The notes beneath the pieces are model-generated. The model made no database searches. It was not told the DNA's origin and saw only the letters and a program-made list of their open reading frames with translations. From Agrostemma githago (taxonomy: Eukaryota > Streptophyta > Magnoliopsida > Caryophyllales > Caryophyllaceae), in the NCBI GenBank assembly GCA_958450325.1, contig OY288256.1, positions 19,004,557-19,068,556 of the forward strand: 64,000 nucleotides of DNA. Reading direction: 5' to 3'. Shown here one piece after another: positions 1 to 11,065 of this stretch. Numbering within the stretch: position 1 is the stretch's first letter; each line of letters starts with the position of its first letter. Position numbers and translations under genes: made by a program.

Positions 1-197
1 AAAAGCGTTTAGGGTTGGATTAGGCGGAGTCGCGAAGCGGGTTCCCCTAATCCAAACCTAAACCCTTTTCCGTCCCGTCTTATGAAGTACCCTACTCTCA
101 AGGTTCAGTGCCCTATCTTTGAATCACATCCACTACAGGGTTCACCAATACCCTCTTAGGGTACAGTTTGTTGCGGGTTTAGTGACCTTTAATAAGG
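1..197 (+). repeat. Long unit type A (diverged head and tail)
   Basis: Type A is recognised by gcgttt at the start, tip gcgaagcggg followed by ttcccctaatccaaacc, and a tail with cttatgaagt, ctctcaagg, ccctatc and cactacagg. Its right arm differs from the left arm at several positions, so the stem is the weakest of the main types. A subtype (A') with gtgttt and gcgggtgcccc occurs mainly in domain I (for example 1635, 4141, 7234, 8756, 10475). Type A nearly always follows an S unit and is usually followed by a B-like unit, so it marks the start of the higher-order modules. Confidence 0.9.
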
Positions 198-394
198 AAA
201 AGGGTTTAGGGTTGGATTAGGCGGAGCCGCGAAGCGGGTTCGCCTAATCCAACCCTTAACCCTTTTCCGTCCCGTCTTATGCAGTACCCTACTCTTAAGG
301 TTCAGTGCCCCATCTTTGAATCACATCCACGACAGGGTTCACCAATACCCTCTTAGGGTTCAGTTTGTTGCGGGTTTAGTGACCTTGAATAAGG
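198..394 (+). repeat. Representative long unit (L, type B), 197 bp
   Basis: The head (198-266) is the palindrome: left arm 198-225, 13-nt tip 226-238, right arm 239-266. The tail (267-394) runs from ccgtcccgtc to aataagg. In type B the right arm reads ttcgcc and cccttaaccc, so it has two mismatches to the left arm. The tail contains GGTTCA three times (aaggttcagt, gggttcacc, gggttcagt), suggesting old internal sub-repeats. The consensus is about 50% GC. There is no open frame beyond about 50 codons, because the tag in gattag of the next head closes the longest frame. Confidence 0.95.
347..359. other. Small hairpin in the tail, accct-ctt-agggt (representative)
   Basis: Each L tail has a 5-bp inverted repeat with a 3-nt loop, followed by ttcag, and TTAGGGTT is embedded in it. 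It is changed in subfamilies: atatcttcttaggg in the tattcag family destroys it, as does ctcttagaattc in domain III copies (for example 38621, 40818, 43973, 48551). Its loss in whole subfamilies argues against a strict requirement. Confidence 0.5.
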
Positions 395-479
395 AAAAGG
401 GTTTAGGGTTGGATTAGGCGGAGCCGCGTAGCGGGTCCGCCTAATCCAACCCTAAACTCTTTTCCGTCCTTGAATAAGA
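395..479 (+). repeat. Short unit type s1, 85 bp
   Basis: This unit is head plus a 16-bp linker (ccgtccttgaataaga). Compared with L it lacks 112 bp of the tail: ccgtc joins directly to cttgaataag. Type s1 has tip gccgcgtagcggg, a right arm ending aaactctttt instead of aaaccctttt, and aataaga rather than aataagg at its end. It usually sits between a B and a C unit. The same 112-bp junction is present in every S unit in the window. Confidence 0.93.
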
Positions 480-676
480 AAAACGGTTTAGGGTTGGATT
501 AGGCGGAGCCGCGAAGCGGGTTTGCCTAATCCAACCCTAAACCCTTTTCCGTCCCGTCTTATGCAGTACCCTACTCTTAAGGTTCAGTGGCCCATCTTTA
601 AATCACATCCACGACAGGGTTCACCAATACCCTCTTAGGGTTCAGTTTGTTGCGGGTTTAGTGACCTTGAATAAGG
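480..676 (+). repeat. Long unit type C
   Basis: Type C has tip gcgaagcggg followed by tttgcc, and a tail with catctttaaatcac. Later copies often carry gcagtatcc and tttattgcggg. It is flanked on both sides by S units in the basic module. At 480 the start is aaaacggttt, a private change. Confidence 0.88.
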
Positions 677-761
677 AAAAGGGTTTAGGGTTGGATTAGG
701 CGGAGCCGCGTAGAGGGTCCGCCTAATCCAACCCTAAACCCTTTTCCGTCCTTGAATAAGG
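677..761 (+). repeat. Short unit type s2, 85 bp
   Basis: This is a short unit with tip gccgcgtagaggg: the C to A change breaks one pair of the inner CCGC/GCGG stem but keeps the GTA triloop. The 112-bp junction is the same as in s1. It normally precedes a type A unit. Confidence 0.9.
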
Positions 762-3700
762 AAAAGCGTTTAGGGTTGGATTAGGCGGAGCCGCGAAGCG
801 GGTTCCCCTAATCCAAACCTAAACCCTTTTCCGTCCCGTCTTATGAAGTACCCTACTCTCAAGGTTCAGTGCCCTATCTTTGAATCACATCCACTACAGG
901 GTTCACCAATACCCTCTTAGGGTTCAGTTTGTTGCGGGTTTAGTGACCTTGACTAAGGAAAAGGGTTTAGGGTTGGATTAGGCGGAGCCGCGAAGCGGGT
1001 CCTCCTAATCTAACCCTAAACCCTTTTTCGTCCCGTCTTATGCAGTACCCTACTCTTAAGGTTTAGTGGCCCATCTTTGAATCACATCCACGACAGGGTT
1101 CACCAATACCCTCTTAGGGTTCAATTTGTTGCGGGTTTAGTGACCTTGAATAAGGAAAAGGGTTTAGGGTTGGATTAGGCGGAGCCGCGTAGCGGGTTCT
1201 CCTAATCCAACCCTTAACCCTTTTCGGTCCCGTCTTATGCAGTACCCTACTCTTAAGGTTCAGTGCCCCATCTTTGAATCACATCCACGACAGGGTTCAC
1301 CAATACCCTCTTAGGGTTCAGTTTGTTGCGGGTTTAGTGACCTTGAATAAGGAAAAGGGTTTAGGGTTGGATTAGGCGGAGCCGCGAATCGGGTTCGCCT
1401 AATCCAACCCTAAACCCTTTTCCGTCCCGTCTTATGCAGTACCCTACTCTTAAGGTTCAGTGCCCCATCTTTGAATCACATCCACGACAGGGTTCATCAA
1501 TACCCTCTTAGGGTTCAGTTTGTTGCGGGTTTAGTGACCTTGAATAAGGAAAAGGGTTTAGGGTTGGATTACGCGGAGCCGCGTAGCGGGTCCGCCTAAT
1601 CCAACCCTAAACCCTTTTCCGTCCTTGAATAAGGAAAAGTGTTTAGGGTTGGATTAGGCGGAGCCGCGAAGCGGGTGCCCCTAATCCAAACCTAAACCCT
1701 TTTCCGTCCCGTCTTATGAAGTACCCTACTCTCAAGGTTCAGTGCCCTATCTTTGAATCACATCCACTACAGGGTTCACCAATACCCTCTTAGGGTTCAG
1801 TTTGTTGCGGGTTTAGTGACCTTGAATAAGGAAAAGGGTTTAGGGTTGGATTAGGCGGAGCCGCGAAGCGGGTTCGCCTAATCCAACCCTTAACCCTTTT
1901 CCGTCCCGTCTTATGCAGTACCCTACTCTTAAGGTTCAGTGCCCTATCTTTGAATCACATCCACGACAGGGTTCACCAATACCCTCTTAGGGTTCAGTTT
2001 GTTGCGGGTTTAGTGACCTTGAATAAGGAAAAGGGTTTAGGGTTGGATTAGACGGAGCCGCTAAGCGGGTCCGCCTAATCCAACCCTAAACCCTTTTCCG
2101 TCCCGTCTTATGCAGTACCCTACTCTTAAGGTTCAGTGCCCCATCTTTGAATCACATCCACGACAGGGTTCACCATTACCCTCTTAGGGTTCAGTTTGTT
2201 GCGGGTTTAGTGACCTTGAATAAGGAAAAGGGTTTAGGGTTGGATTAGGCGGAGCCGCGTAGAGGGTCCGCCTAATCCAACCCTAAACCCTTTTTCGTCC
2301 TTGAATAAGGAAAAGCGTTTAGGGTTGGATTAGGCGGAGCTGCGAAGCGGGTTCCCTAATCCAAACCTAAACCCTTTTCCGTCCCGTCTTATGAAGTACC
2401 CTACTCTCAAGGTTCAGTGCCCTATCTTTGAATCACATCCACTACAGGGTTCACCAATACCCTCTTAGGGTTCAGTTTGTTGCGGGTTTAGTGACCTTGA
2501 ATAAGGAAAAGGGTTTAGGGTTGGATTAGGCGGAGCCGCGAAGCGGGTCCTCCTAATCTAACCCTAAACACTTTTTCGTCCCGTCTTATGCAGTACCCTA
2601 CTCTTAAGGTTTAGTGGCCCATCTTTGAATCACATCCACGACAGGGTTCACCAATACCCTCTTAGGGTTCAGTTTGTTGCGGGTTTAGTGACCTTGAATA
2701 AGGAAAAGGGTTTAGGGTTGGATTAGGCGGAGCCGCGTAGCGGGTCCTCCTAATCCAACCCTAAACCCTTTTCGGTCCCGTCTTATGCAGTACCCTACTC
2801 TTAAGGTTCAGTGCCCCATCTTTGAATCACATCCACGACAGGGTTCACCAATACCCTCTTAGGGTTCAGTTTGTTGCGGGTTTAGTGACCTTGAATAAGG
2901 AAAAGGGTTTAGGGTTGGATTAGGCGGAGCCGCGAAGCGGGTTCGCCTAATCCAACCCTAAACACTTTTCCGTCCCGTCTTATGCAGTACCCTACTCTTA
3001 AGGTTCAGTGCCCCATCTTTGAATCACATCCACGACAGGGTTCATCAATACCCTCTTAGGGTTCAGTTTGTTGCGGGTTTAGTGACCTTGAATAAGGAAA
3101 AGGGTTTAGGGTTGGATTAGGCGCAGCCGCTAAGCGGGTCCGCCTAATCCAACCCTAAACCCTTTTCCGTCCCGTCTTATGCAGTACCCTACTCTTAAGG
3201 TTCAGTGCCCCATCTTTGAATCACATCCACGACAGGGTTCACCATTACCCTCTTAGGGTTCAGTTTGTTGCGGGTTTAGTGACCTTGAATAAGGAAAAGG
3301 GTTTAGGGTTGGATTAGGCGGAGCCGCGTAGAGGGTCCGCCTAATCCAACCCTAAACCCTTTTCCGTCCTTGAATAAGGAAAAGCGTTTAGGGTTGGATT
3401 AGGCGGAGCCGCGAAGCGGGTTCCCCTAATCCAAACCTAAACCCTTTTCCGTCCCGTCTTATGAAGTACCCTACTCTCAAGGTTCAGTGCCCTATCTTTG
3501 AATCACATCCACTACAGGGTTCACCAATACCCTCTTAGGGTTCAGTTTGTTGCGGGTTTAGTGACCTTGAATAAGGAAAAGGGTTTAGGGTTGGATTAGG
3601 CGGAGCCGCGAAGCGGGTTCGCCTAATCCAACCCTTAACCCTTTTCCGTCCCGTCTTATGCAGTACCCTACTCTTAAGGTTCAGTGCCCCATCTTTGAAT

Positions 3701-5209
3701 CACATCCACGACAGGGTTCACGAATACCCTCTTAGGGTTCAGTTTGTTGCGGGTTTAGTGACCTTGAATAAGGAAAAGGGTTTAGGGTTGGATTAGGCGG
3801 AGCCGCGTAGCGGGTCCGCCTAATCCAACCCTAAACTCTCTTCCGTCCTTGAATAAGAAAAAGGGTTTAGGGTTGGATTAGGCGGAGCCGCGAAGCGGGT
3901 TTGCCTAATCCAACCCTAAACCCTTTTCCGTCCCGTCTTATGCAGTACCCTACTCTTAAGGTTCAGTGCCCCATCTTTAAATCACATCCACGACAGGGTT
4001 CACCAATACCCTCTTAGGGTTCAGTTTATTGCGGGTTTAGTGACCTTGAATAAGGAAAAGGGTTTAGGGTTGGATTACGCGGAGCCGCGTAGCGGGTCCG
4101 CCTAATCCAACCCTAAACCCTTTTCCGTCCTTGAATAAGGAAAAGTGTTTAGGGTTGGATTAGGCGGAGCCGCGAAGCGGGTGCCCCTAATCCAAACCTA
4201 AACCCTTTTCCGTCCCGTCTTATGAAGTACCCTACTCTCAAGGTTCAGTGCCCTATCTTTGAATCACATCCACTATAGGTTCACCAATACCCTCTTAGGG
4301 TTCAGTTTGTTGCGGGTTTAGTGACCTTGAATAAGGAAAAGGGTTTAGGGTTGGATTAGGCAGAGCCGCGAAGCGGGTTCGCCTAATCCAACCCTTAACC
4401 CTTTTCCGTCCCGTCTTATGCAGTACCCTACTCTTAAGGTTCAGTGCCCTATCTTTGAATCACATCCACGACAGGGTTCACCAATACCCTCTTAGGGTTC
4501 AGTTTGTTGCGGGTTTGGTGACCTTGAATAAGGAAAAGGGTTTAGGGTTGGATTATACGGAGCCGCTAAGCGGGTCCGCCTAATCCAACCCTAAACCCTT
4601 TTCCGTCCCGTCTTATGCAGTACCCTACTCTTAAGGTTCAGTGCCCCATCTTTGAATCACATCCACGACAGGGTTCACCATTACCCTCTTAGGGTTCAGT
4701 TTATTGCGGGTTTAGTGACCTTGAATAAGGAAAAGGGTTTAGGGTTGGATTACGCGGAGCCGCGTAGCGGGTCCGCCTAATCCAACCCTAAACCCTTTTC
4801 CGTCCTTGAATAAGGAAAAGCATTTAGGGTTGGATTAGGCGGAGCCGCGAAGCGGGTTCCCCTAATCCAAACGTAAACCCTTTTCCGTCCCGTCTTATGA
4901 AGTACCCTACTCTCAAGGTTCAGTGCCCTATCTTTAAATCACATCCACTACAGGGTTCACCAATACCCTCTTAGGGTTCAGTTTGTTGCGGGTTTAGTGA
5001 CCTTGAATAAGGAAAAGGGTTTAGGGTTGGATTAGGCGGAGCCGCGAAGCGGGTTCGCCTAATCCTACCCTTAACCCTTTTCCGTCCCGTCTTATGCAGT
5101 ACCCTACTCTTAAGGTTCAGTGCCCCATCTTTGAATCACATCCACGACAGGGTTCACCAATACCCTCTTAGGGTTCAGTTTGTTGCGGGTTTAGTGACCT
5201 TGAATAAGG

Positions 5210-6387
5210 AAAAGGGTTTAGGGTTGGATTAGGCGGAGCCGCGTAGAGGGTCCGCCTAATCCAACCCTAAACCCTTTTCCGTCCTTGAATAAGGAAAAGC
5301 GTTTAGGGTTGGATTAGGCGGAGCCGCGAAGCGGGTTCCCCTAATCCAAGCCTAAACCCTTTTTCGTCCCGTCTTATGAAGTACCCTACTCTCAAGGTTC
5401 AGTGCCCTATCTTTGAATCACATCCACTACAGGGTTCACCAATACCCTCTTAGGGTTCAGTTTGTTGCGGGTTTAGTGACCTTGAATAAGGAAAAGGGTT
5501 TAGTGTTGGATTAGGCGGAGCCGCGAAGCGGGTTCTTCTAATCCAACCCTTAACCCTTTTCCGTCCCGTCTTATGCAGTACCCTACTCTTAAGGTTCAGT
5601 GCCCCATCTTTGAATCACATCCACGACAGGGTTCACCAATACCCTCTTAGGGTTCAGTTTGTTGCGGGTTTAGTGACCTTGAATAAGGAAAAGGGTTTAG
5701 GTGTCTTATGCAGTACCCTACTCTTAAGGTTCAGTGCCCCATCTTTGAATCACATCCACGACAGGGTTCACCATTACCCTCTTAGGGTTCAGTTTGTTGC
5801 GGGTTTAGTGACCTTGAATAAGGAAAAGGGTTTAGGGTTGGATTAGGCGGAGCCGCGTAGAGGGTCCGCCTAATCCAACCCTAAACCCTTTTCCGTCCTT
5901 GAATAAGGAAAAGCGTTTAGGGTTGGATTAGGCGGAGCCGCGAAGCGGGTTCCCCTAATCCAAGCCTAAACCCTTTTTCGTCCCGTCTTATGAAGTACCC
6001 TACTCTCAAGGTTCAGTGCCCTATCTTTGAATCACATCCACTACAGGGTTCACCAATACCCTCTTAGGGTTCAGTTTGTTGCGGGTTTAGTGACCTTGAA
6101 TAAGGAAAAGGGTTTAGTGTTGGATTAGGCGGAGCCGCGAAGCGGGTTCTTCTAATCCAACCCTTAACCCTTTTCCGTCCCGTCTTATGCAGTACCCTAC
6201 TCTTAAGGTTCAGTGCCCCATCTTTGAATCACATCCACGACAGGGTTCACCAATACCCTCTTAGGGTTCAGTTTGTTGCGGGTTTAGTGACCTTGAATAA
6301 GGAAAAGGGTTTAGGGTTGGATTAGGCGGAGCCGCGTAGAGGGTCCGCCTAATCCAACCCTAAACCCTTTTCCTTCCTTGAATAAGG
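5210..6387 (+). repeat. 614-bp tandem duplication with an aberrant join
   Basis: Units S (5210), A (5295, with ccaagcc) and L (5492, with tttagtgttgg and ttcttctaat) recur as S (5824), A (5909) and L (6106) with the same private variants, offset 614 bp. The extra 135-bp unit at 5689 sits exactly at the junction of the two copies, so the duplication and the deletion probably arose together. Confidence 0.8.
5689..5823 (+). repeat. Palindrome-less long unit (135 bp)
   Basis: This is the only unit lacking the head: after aaaagggtttagg the sequence passes to gtcttatgcag of the tail, with one unexplained t at the join. Sixty-two base pairs are missing, covering most of the left arm, the tip and the right arm. 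The loss removes the in-frame tag of gattag, so two tails are read through and a 78-codon open frame appears at 5610-5846. That frame has no codon bias or recognisable domain and is simply translated satellite. Confidence 0.9.
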
Positions 6388-6584
6388 AAAAGCGTTTAGG
6401 GTTGGATTAGGCGGAGCCGCGAAGCGGGTTCCCCTAATCCAAACCTAAACCCTTTTCCGTCCCGTCTTATGAAGTACCCTACTCTCAAGGTTCAGTGCAC
6501 TATCTTTGAATCACATCCACTACAGGGTTCACCAATACCCTCTTAGGGTTCAGTTTGTTGCGGGTTTAGTGACCTTGAATAAGG

Positions 6585-7148
6585 AAAAGGGTTTAGGGTT
6601 GGATTAGGCGGAGCCGCGTAGCGGGTCTGCCTAATCCAACCCTAAACTCTTTTCCGTCCTTGAATAAGAAAAAGGGTTTAGGGTTGGATTAGGCGGAGCC
6701 GCGAAGCGGGTTTGGCTAATCCAACCCTAAACCCTTTTCCGTCCCGTCTTATGCAGTACCCTACTCTTAAGGTTCAGTGCCCCATCTTTAAATCACATCC
6801 ACGACAGGGTTCACCAATACCCTCTTAGGGTTCAGTTTGTTGCGGGTTTAGTGACCTTGAATAAGGAAAAGGGTTTAGGGTTGGATTAGGCGGAGCCGCG
6901 TAGCGGGTCCGCCTAATCCAACCCTAAACTCTCTTCCGTCCTTGAATAAGAAAAAGGGTTTAGGGTTGGATTAGGCGGAGCCGCGAAGCGGGTTTGCCTA
7001 ATCCAACCCTAAACCCTTTTCCGTCCCGTCTTATGCAGTACCCTACTCTTAAGGTTCAGTGCCCCATCTTTAAATCACATCCACGACAGGGTTCACCAAT
7101 ACCCTCTTAGGGTTCAGTTTATTGCGGGTTTAGTGACCTTGAATAAGG
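6585..7148 (+). repeat. 282-bp S-C dimer, two tandem copies
   Basis: Unit order is S (6585), C (6670), S (6867), C (6952), followed by s3 (7149). The same pattern recurs 1522 bp later (8107, 8192, 8389, 8474, 8671), including the private gtctgcc in the first S. The offset 1522 is twice 761, consistent with duplication in register of the basic module. Confidence 0.8.
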
Positions 7149-9713
7149 AAAAGGGTTTAGGGTTGGATTACGCGGAGCCGCGTAGCGGGTCCGCCTAATC
7201 CAACCCTAAACCCTTTTCCGTCCTTGAATAAGGAAAAGTGTTTAGGGTTGGAGTAGGCGGAGCCGCGAAGCGGGTGCCCCTAATCCAAACCTAAACCCTT
7301 TTCCGTCCCGTCTTATGAAGTACCCTACTCTCAAGGTTCAGTGCCCTATCTTTGAATCACATCCACTACAGGGTTCACCAATACCCTCTTAGGGTTCAGT
7401 TTGTTGCGGGTTTAGTGACCTTGAATAAGGAAAAGGGTTTAGGGTTGGATTAGGCAGAGCCGCGAAGCGAGTTCGCCTAATCCAACCCTTAACCGTTTTC
7501 CATCCCGTCTTATGCAGTACCCTACTCTTAAGGTTCACTGCCCTATCTTTGAATCACATCCACGACAGGGTTCACCAATACCCTCTTAGGGTTCAGTTTG
7601 TTGCAGGTTTAGTGACCTTGAATAAGGAAAAGGGTTTAGGGTTGGATAAGGCGGAGCCGCGTAGAGGGTCCGCCTAATCCAACCCTAAACCCTTTTCCGT
7701 CCTTGAATAAGGAAAAGCGTTTAGGGTTGGATTAGGCGGAGCCGCGAAGCGGGTTCCCCTAATCCAAACCTAAACCCTTTTCCGTCCCGTCTTATGAAGT
7801 ACCCTACTCTCAAGGTTCAGTGCACTATCTTTGAATCACATCCACTACAGGGTTCACCAATACCCTCTTAGGGTTCAGTTTGTTGCGGGTTTAGTGACCT
7901 TGAATAAGGAAAAGGGTTTAGGGTTAGATTAGGCGGAGCCGCGAAGCGGGTTCGCCTAATCCAACCCTTAACCCTTTTCCGTCCCGTCTTATGCAGTACC
8001 CTACTCTTAAGGTTCAGTGCCCCATCTTTGAATCACATCCACGACAGGGTTCACCAATACCCTCTTAGGGTTCAGTTTGTTGCGGGTTTAGTGACCTTGA
8101 ATAAGGAAAAGGGTTTAGGGTTAGATTAGGCGGAGCCGCGTAGCGGGTCTGCCTAATCCAACCCTAAACTCTTTTCCGTCCTTGAATAAGAAAAAGGGTT
8201 TAGGGTTGGATTAGGCGGAGCCGCGAAGCGGGTTTGCCTAATCCAACCCTAAACCCTTTTCCGTCCCGTCTTATGCAGTACCCTACTCTTAAGGTTCAGT
8301 GCCCCATCTTTAAATCACATCCACGACAGTGTTCACCAATACCCTCTTAGGGTTCAGTTTGTTGCGGGTTTAGTGACCTTGAATAAGGAAAAGGGTTTAG
8401 GGTTGGATTAGGCGGAGCCGCGTAGCGGGTCCGCCTAATCCAACCCTAAACTCTCTTCCGTCCTTGAATAAGAAAAAGGGTTTAGGGTTGGATTAGGCGG
8501 AGCCGCGAAGCGGGTTTGCCTAATCAGACCCTAAACCCTTTTCCGTCCCGTCTTATGCAGTACCCTACTCTTAAGGTTCAGTGCCCCATCTTTAAATCAC
8601 ATCCACGACAGGGTTCACCAATACCCTCTTAGGGTTCAGTTTATTGCGGGTTTAGTGACCTTGAATAAGGAAAAGGGTTTAGGGTTGGATTACGCGGAGC
8701 CGCGTAGCGGGTCCGCCTAATCCAACCCTAAACCCTTTTCCGTCCTTGAATAAGGAAAAGTGTTTAGGGTTGGATTAGGCGGAGCCGCGAAGCGGGTGCC
8801 CCTAATCCAAACCTAAACCCTTTTCCGTCCCGTCTTATGAAGTACCCTACTCTCAAGGTTCAGTGCCCTATCTTTGAATCACATCCACTACAGGGTTCAC
8901 CAATACCCTCTTAGGGTTCAGTTTGTTGCGGGTTTAGTGACCTTGAATAAGGAAAAGGGTTTAGGGTTTGATTAGGCAGAGCCGCGAAGCGGGTTCGCCT
9001 AATCCAACCCTTAACCCTTTTCCGTCCCGTCTTATGCAGTACCCTACTCTTAAGGTTCAGTGCCCTATCTTTGAATCACATCCACGACAGGGTTCACCAA
9101 TACCCTCTTAGGGTTCAGTTTGTTGCGGGTTTGGTGACCTTGAATAAGGAAAAGGGTTTAGGGTTGGATTAGACGGAGCCGCTAAGCGGGTCCGCCTAAT
9201 CCAACCCTAAACCCTTTTCCGTCCCGTCTTATGCAGTACCCTACTCTTAAGGTTCAGTGCCCCATCTTTGAATCACATCCACGACAGGGTTCACCATTAC
9301 CCTCTTAGGGTTCAGTTTGTTGCGGGTTTAGTGACCTTGAATAAGGAAAAGGGTTTAGGGTTGGATTAGGCGGAGCCGCGTAGAGGGTCCGCCTAATCCA
9401 ACCCTAAACCCTTTTCCGTCCTTGAATAAGGAAAAGCGTTTAGGGTTGGATTAGGCGGAGCCGCGAAGCGGGTTTGCCTAATCCAACCCTAAACCCTTTT
9501 CCGTCCCGTCTTATGCAGTACCCTACTCTTAAGGTTCAGTGCCCCATCTTTAAATCACATCCACGACAGGGTTCACCAATACCCTCTTAGGGTTCAGTTT
9601 GTTGCGGGTTTAGTGACCTTGAATAAGGAAAAGGGTTTAGGGTTGGATTAGGCGGAGCCGCGTAGCGGGTCCGCCTAATCCAACCCTAAACTCTCTTCCG
9701 TCCTTGAATAAGA

Positions 9714-9910
9714 AAAAGGGTTTAGGGTTGGATTAGGCGGAGCCGCGAAGCGGGTTTGCCTAATCCAACCCTAAACCCTTTTCCGTCCCGTCTTATGAAG
9801 TACCCTACTCTCAAGGTTCAGTGCACTATCTTTGAATCACATCCACTACAGGGTTCACCAATACCCTCTTAGGGTTCAGTTTGTTGCGGGTTTAGTGACC
9901 TTGAATAAGG
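9714..9910 (+). repeat. Recombinant L unit: C head on A tail
   Basis: The head is type C (gggttt start, gggtttgcc, ccaaccctaaaccc), while the tail is type A (cttatgaagt, ctctcaagg, cactatc, cactacagg). The switch lies between ccctttt and cttatg, at the right foot of the palindrome. Confidence 0.8.
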
Positions 9911-11065
9911 AAAAGGGTTTAGGGTTGGATTAGGCGGAGCCGCGAAGCGGGTTCGCCTAATCCAACCCTTAACCCTTTTCCGTCCCGTCTTATGCAGTAC
10001 CCTACTCTTAAGGTTCAGTGCCCCATCTTTGAATCACATCCACGACAGGGTTCACCAATACCCTCTTAGGGTTCAGTTTGTTGCGGGTTTAGTGACCGTG
10101 AATAAGGAAAAGGGTTTAGGGTTGGATTAGGCGGAGCCGCGTAGCGGGTCTGCCTAATCCAACCCTAAACTCTTTTCCGTCCTTGAATAAGAAAAAGGGT
10201 TTAGGGTTGGATTAGGCGGAGCCGCGAAGCGGGTTTGCCTAATCCAACCCTAAACCCTTTTCCGTCCCGTCTTATGCAGTACCCAACTCTTAAGGTTCAG
10301 TGCCCCATCTTTAAATCACATCCACGACAGGGTTCACCAATACCCTCTTAGGGTTCAGTTTATTGCGGGTTTAGTGACCTTGAATAAGGAAAAGGGTTTA
10401 GGGTTGGATTACGCGGAGCCGCGTAGCGGGTCCGCCTAATCCAACCCTAAACCCTTTTCCGTCCTTGAATAAGGAAAAGTGTTTAGGGTTGGATTAGGCG
10501 GAGCCGCGAAGCGGGTGCCCCTAATCCAAACCTAAACCCTTTTCCGTCCCGTCTTATGAAGTACCCTACTCTCAAGGTTCAGTGCCCTATCTTTGAATCA
10601 CATCCACTACAGGGTTCACCAATACCCTCTTAGGGTTCAGTTTGTTGCGGGTTTAGTGACCTTGAATAAGGAAAAGGGTTTAGGGTTGGATTAGGCAGAG
10701 CCGCGAAGCGGGTTCGCCTAATCCAACCCTTAACCCTTTTTCGTCCCGTCTTATGCAGTACCCTACTCTTAAGGTTCAGTGCCCTATCTTTGAATCACAT
10801 CCACTACAGGGTTCACCAATACCCTCTTAGGGTTCAGTTTGTTGCGGGTTTAGTGACCTTGAATAAGGAAAAGGGTTTAGGGTTGGATTAGGCGGAGCCG
10901 CGAAGCGGGTTCTTCTAATCCAACCCTTAACCCTTTTCCGTCCCGTCTTATGCAGTACCCTACTCTTAAGGTTCAGTGCCCCATCTTTGAATCACATCCA
11001 CGACAGGGTTCACCAATACCCTCTTAGGGTTCAGTTTGTTGCGGGTTTAGTGACCTTGAATTTGG

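Larger units (their letters stand above)
1..761 (+). repeat. Basic five-unit module A-B-s1-C-S (761 bp)
   Basis: Unit order is A (1), B (198), s1 (395), C (480), s2 (677). The same order recurs at 3380-4140, 37381-38141, 39382-40141, 42537-43296, 45410-46169 and 47128-47887 (760 bp where the last S is 84 bp). In the copies after the first, the last unit is the s3 type with ttacgcgg. This is the simplest higher-order repeat I can define; most of domains I and III look like shuffled or truncated versions of it. Confidence 0.85.

Noticed and set aside
267..281. CENP-B box
   Set aside because: cccgtcttatgcagt shares the first half of the reversed CENP-B pattern, but the required cgaa end is absent. 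The tip ttcg/cgggt elements are not correctly spaced.
298..315. RNA polymerase III B-box in aaggttcagtgcccc
   Set aside because: Only ggttc matches the B-box core; the following bases and a correctly placed A-box are missing.
5610..5846. A 78-codon open reading frame as a gene
   Set aside because: It is two satellite tails joined by the 62-bp head deletion at 5689. The protein repeats the same 30-residue stretch twice and matches no family I recognise; no ribosome-binding or promoter context is visible.
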